This document shows, one piece after another, positions 4,786 through 5,030 of a stretch of DNA of 5,030 nt; within the stretch, counting starts at the first letter, position 1, and each line of letters starts with the position of its first letter. The DNA comes from Chloroflexota bacterium (GTDB lineage Bacteria; Chloroflexota; Dehalococcoidia; Lucifugimonadales; JAPUKM01). The notes below the pieces were generated by a model. The model was not told the origin of the DNA and made no database searches. It was given only the letters and a program-made list of their open reading frames with translations. The DNA lies in contig JAPUKM010000112.1 in NCBI GenBank assembly GCA_027295645.1, forward strand, positions 1-5,030. Reading direction: 5' to 3'. The position numbers and the translations under genes are program-made.

Positions 4786-5030
4786 ATGGCTAAGCAGGCT
4801 TCTGCCCTTCTGATCGTGGAAAAGGGTGCCGAAGACGCCAGCGTCATTCCACTGGACCAGGAAAGTCATATCATCGGCAAATTTTCGACGGCGGACATAC
4901 CCCTGGCCAATCCCTATGTCTCGCGTAAGCACGCACAGATCCTCTTGGACCATGGGAACTACAAGATCAGCGATCTGGGAAGCAAAAACGGCACTTATGT
5001 CAACGGTGTCCGTCTGACCTCAGAGGCCCG
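4786..5030 (+). CDS. FHA-domain protein, N-terminal part (runs off the right edge)
   Basis: The visible 81 residues are mostly one forkhead-associated domain, a beta-sandwich that binds phosphothreonine peptides. Order of motifs: a first strand ALLIVEKG (7-14), IIGKFSTADIPL (29-40), the conserved VSRKHAQI (45-52; S46 and H49), and ISDLGSKNGTYVNGVRL (61-77; N68, G69 and N73). The domain starts at the N-terminus, with no signal peptide or membrane segment before it, so this part is cytoplasmic. The usual Gly-Arg of the first phosphopeptide loop is Gly-Lys here (31-32). FHA proteins often work with Ser/Thr kinases or as modules of larger proteins; what follows the domain is not visible, so the role is open. 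It is separated from the nitroreductases by 162 nt and probably has its own promoter. Confidence 0.93.
   Translation, partial: MAKQASALLIVEKGAEDASVIPLDQESHIIGKFSTADIPLANPYVSRKHAQILLDHGNYKISDLGSKNGTYVNGVRLTSEA

Noticed and set aside
4500..4793. Plus-strand frame bridging the end of nitroreductase 3 and the gap before the FHA gene
   Set aside because: It is an out-of-frame shadow of the nitroreductase 3' end with no own ribosome site or domain.
2742..5030. The nitroreductase triplet plus the FHA gene as a new functional system
   Set aside because: The FHA gene is 162 nt away with its own promoter-like and ribosome sites, and no kinase, effector or toxin-like gene is present. The link would be adjacency only.
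1..5030. tRNA, rRNA, CRISPR array, insertion sequence or attachment site
   Set aside because: Reading both strands I saw no cloverleaf, regularly spaced short repeats, transposase or terminal inverted repeats. The repeated blocks are all explained by the three paralogous genes.

Overview
The window looks like ordinary chromosomal DNA from a GC-rich bacterium. The best guess is a member of Chloroflexota, perhaps of the Dehalococcoidia type. This rests on the mix of families: a fused oligopeptide ABC ATPase, a four-CxxC zinc-ribbon protein, stacked nitroreductases of the 'EHFGG-RRKP-EEV' type and an FHA protein. It is an inference, because no marker gene is present. I see no phage, transposon, CRISPR array or RNA gene.

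Layout from left to right. (1) Positions 2-1792 (+) hold the 3' part of a double-length ABC ATPase, a DppD-DppF-like fusion whose first Walker A lies before the window. (2) Positions 1821-2073 (-), convergent with it, hold a decayed trehalose-phosphatase-like gene. Its N-terminal HAD motif is joined directly to the family's C-terminal segment, and a one-base frameshift follows. A short reading frame just upstream overlaps its start codon as ATGA and may be the tail of a lost partner gene. (3) Positions 2161-2448 (-) hold an intact small protein with two zinc ribbons. (4) A divergent intergenic region of about 290 bp contains a perfect 7-bp inverted repeat and weak promoter-like hexamers. (5) Positions 2742-4623 (+) hold three consecutive nitroreductase-family flavoprotein genes with gaps of 21 and 25 nt, each with its own Shine-Dalgarno site. 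They are almost certainly one operon made by tandem duplication. (6) After a 162-nt gap with a possible extended -10 promoter, an FHA-domain gene starts at 4786 and runs off the right edge.

The genes do not form one obvious pathway. The ABC ATPase would power peptide or other solute uptake, the nitroreductase cluster would carry out FMN-dependent reduction of unknown substrates, and the FHA protein would take part in phosphothreonine-dependent signalling. The most informative points are the deletion-plus-frameshift pseudogene, the mosaic similarity among the three nitroreductases, and the retention of a four-cysteine, potentially Fe-S-binding motif in both halves of the ABC protein. I found no convincing undescribed system.
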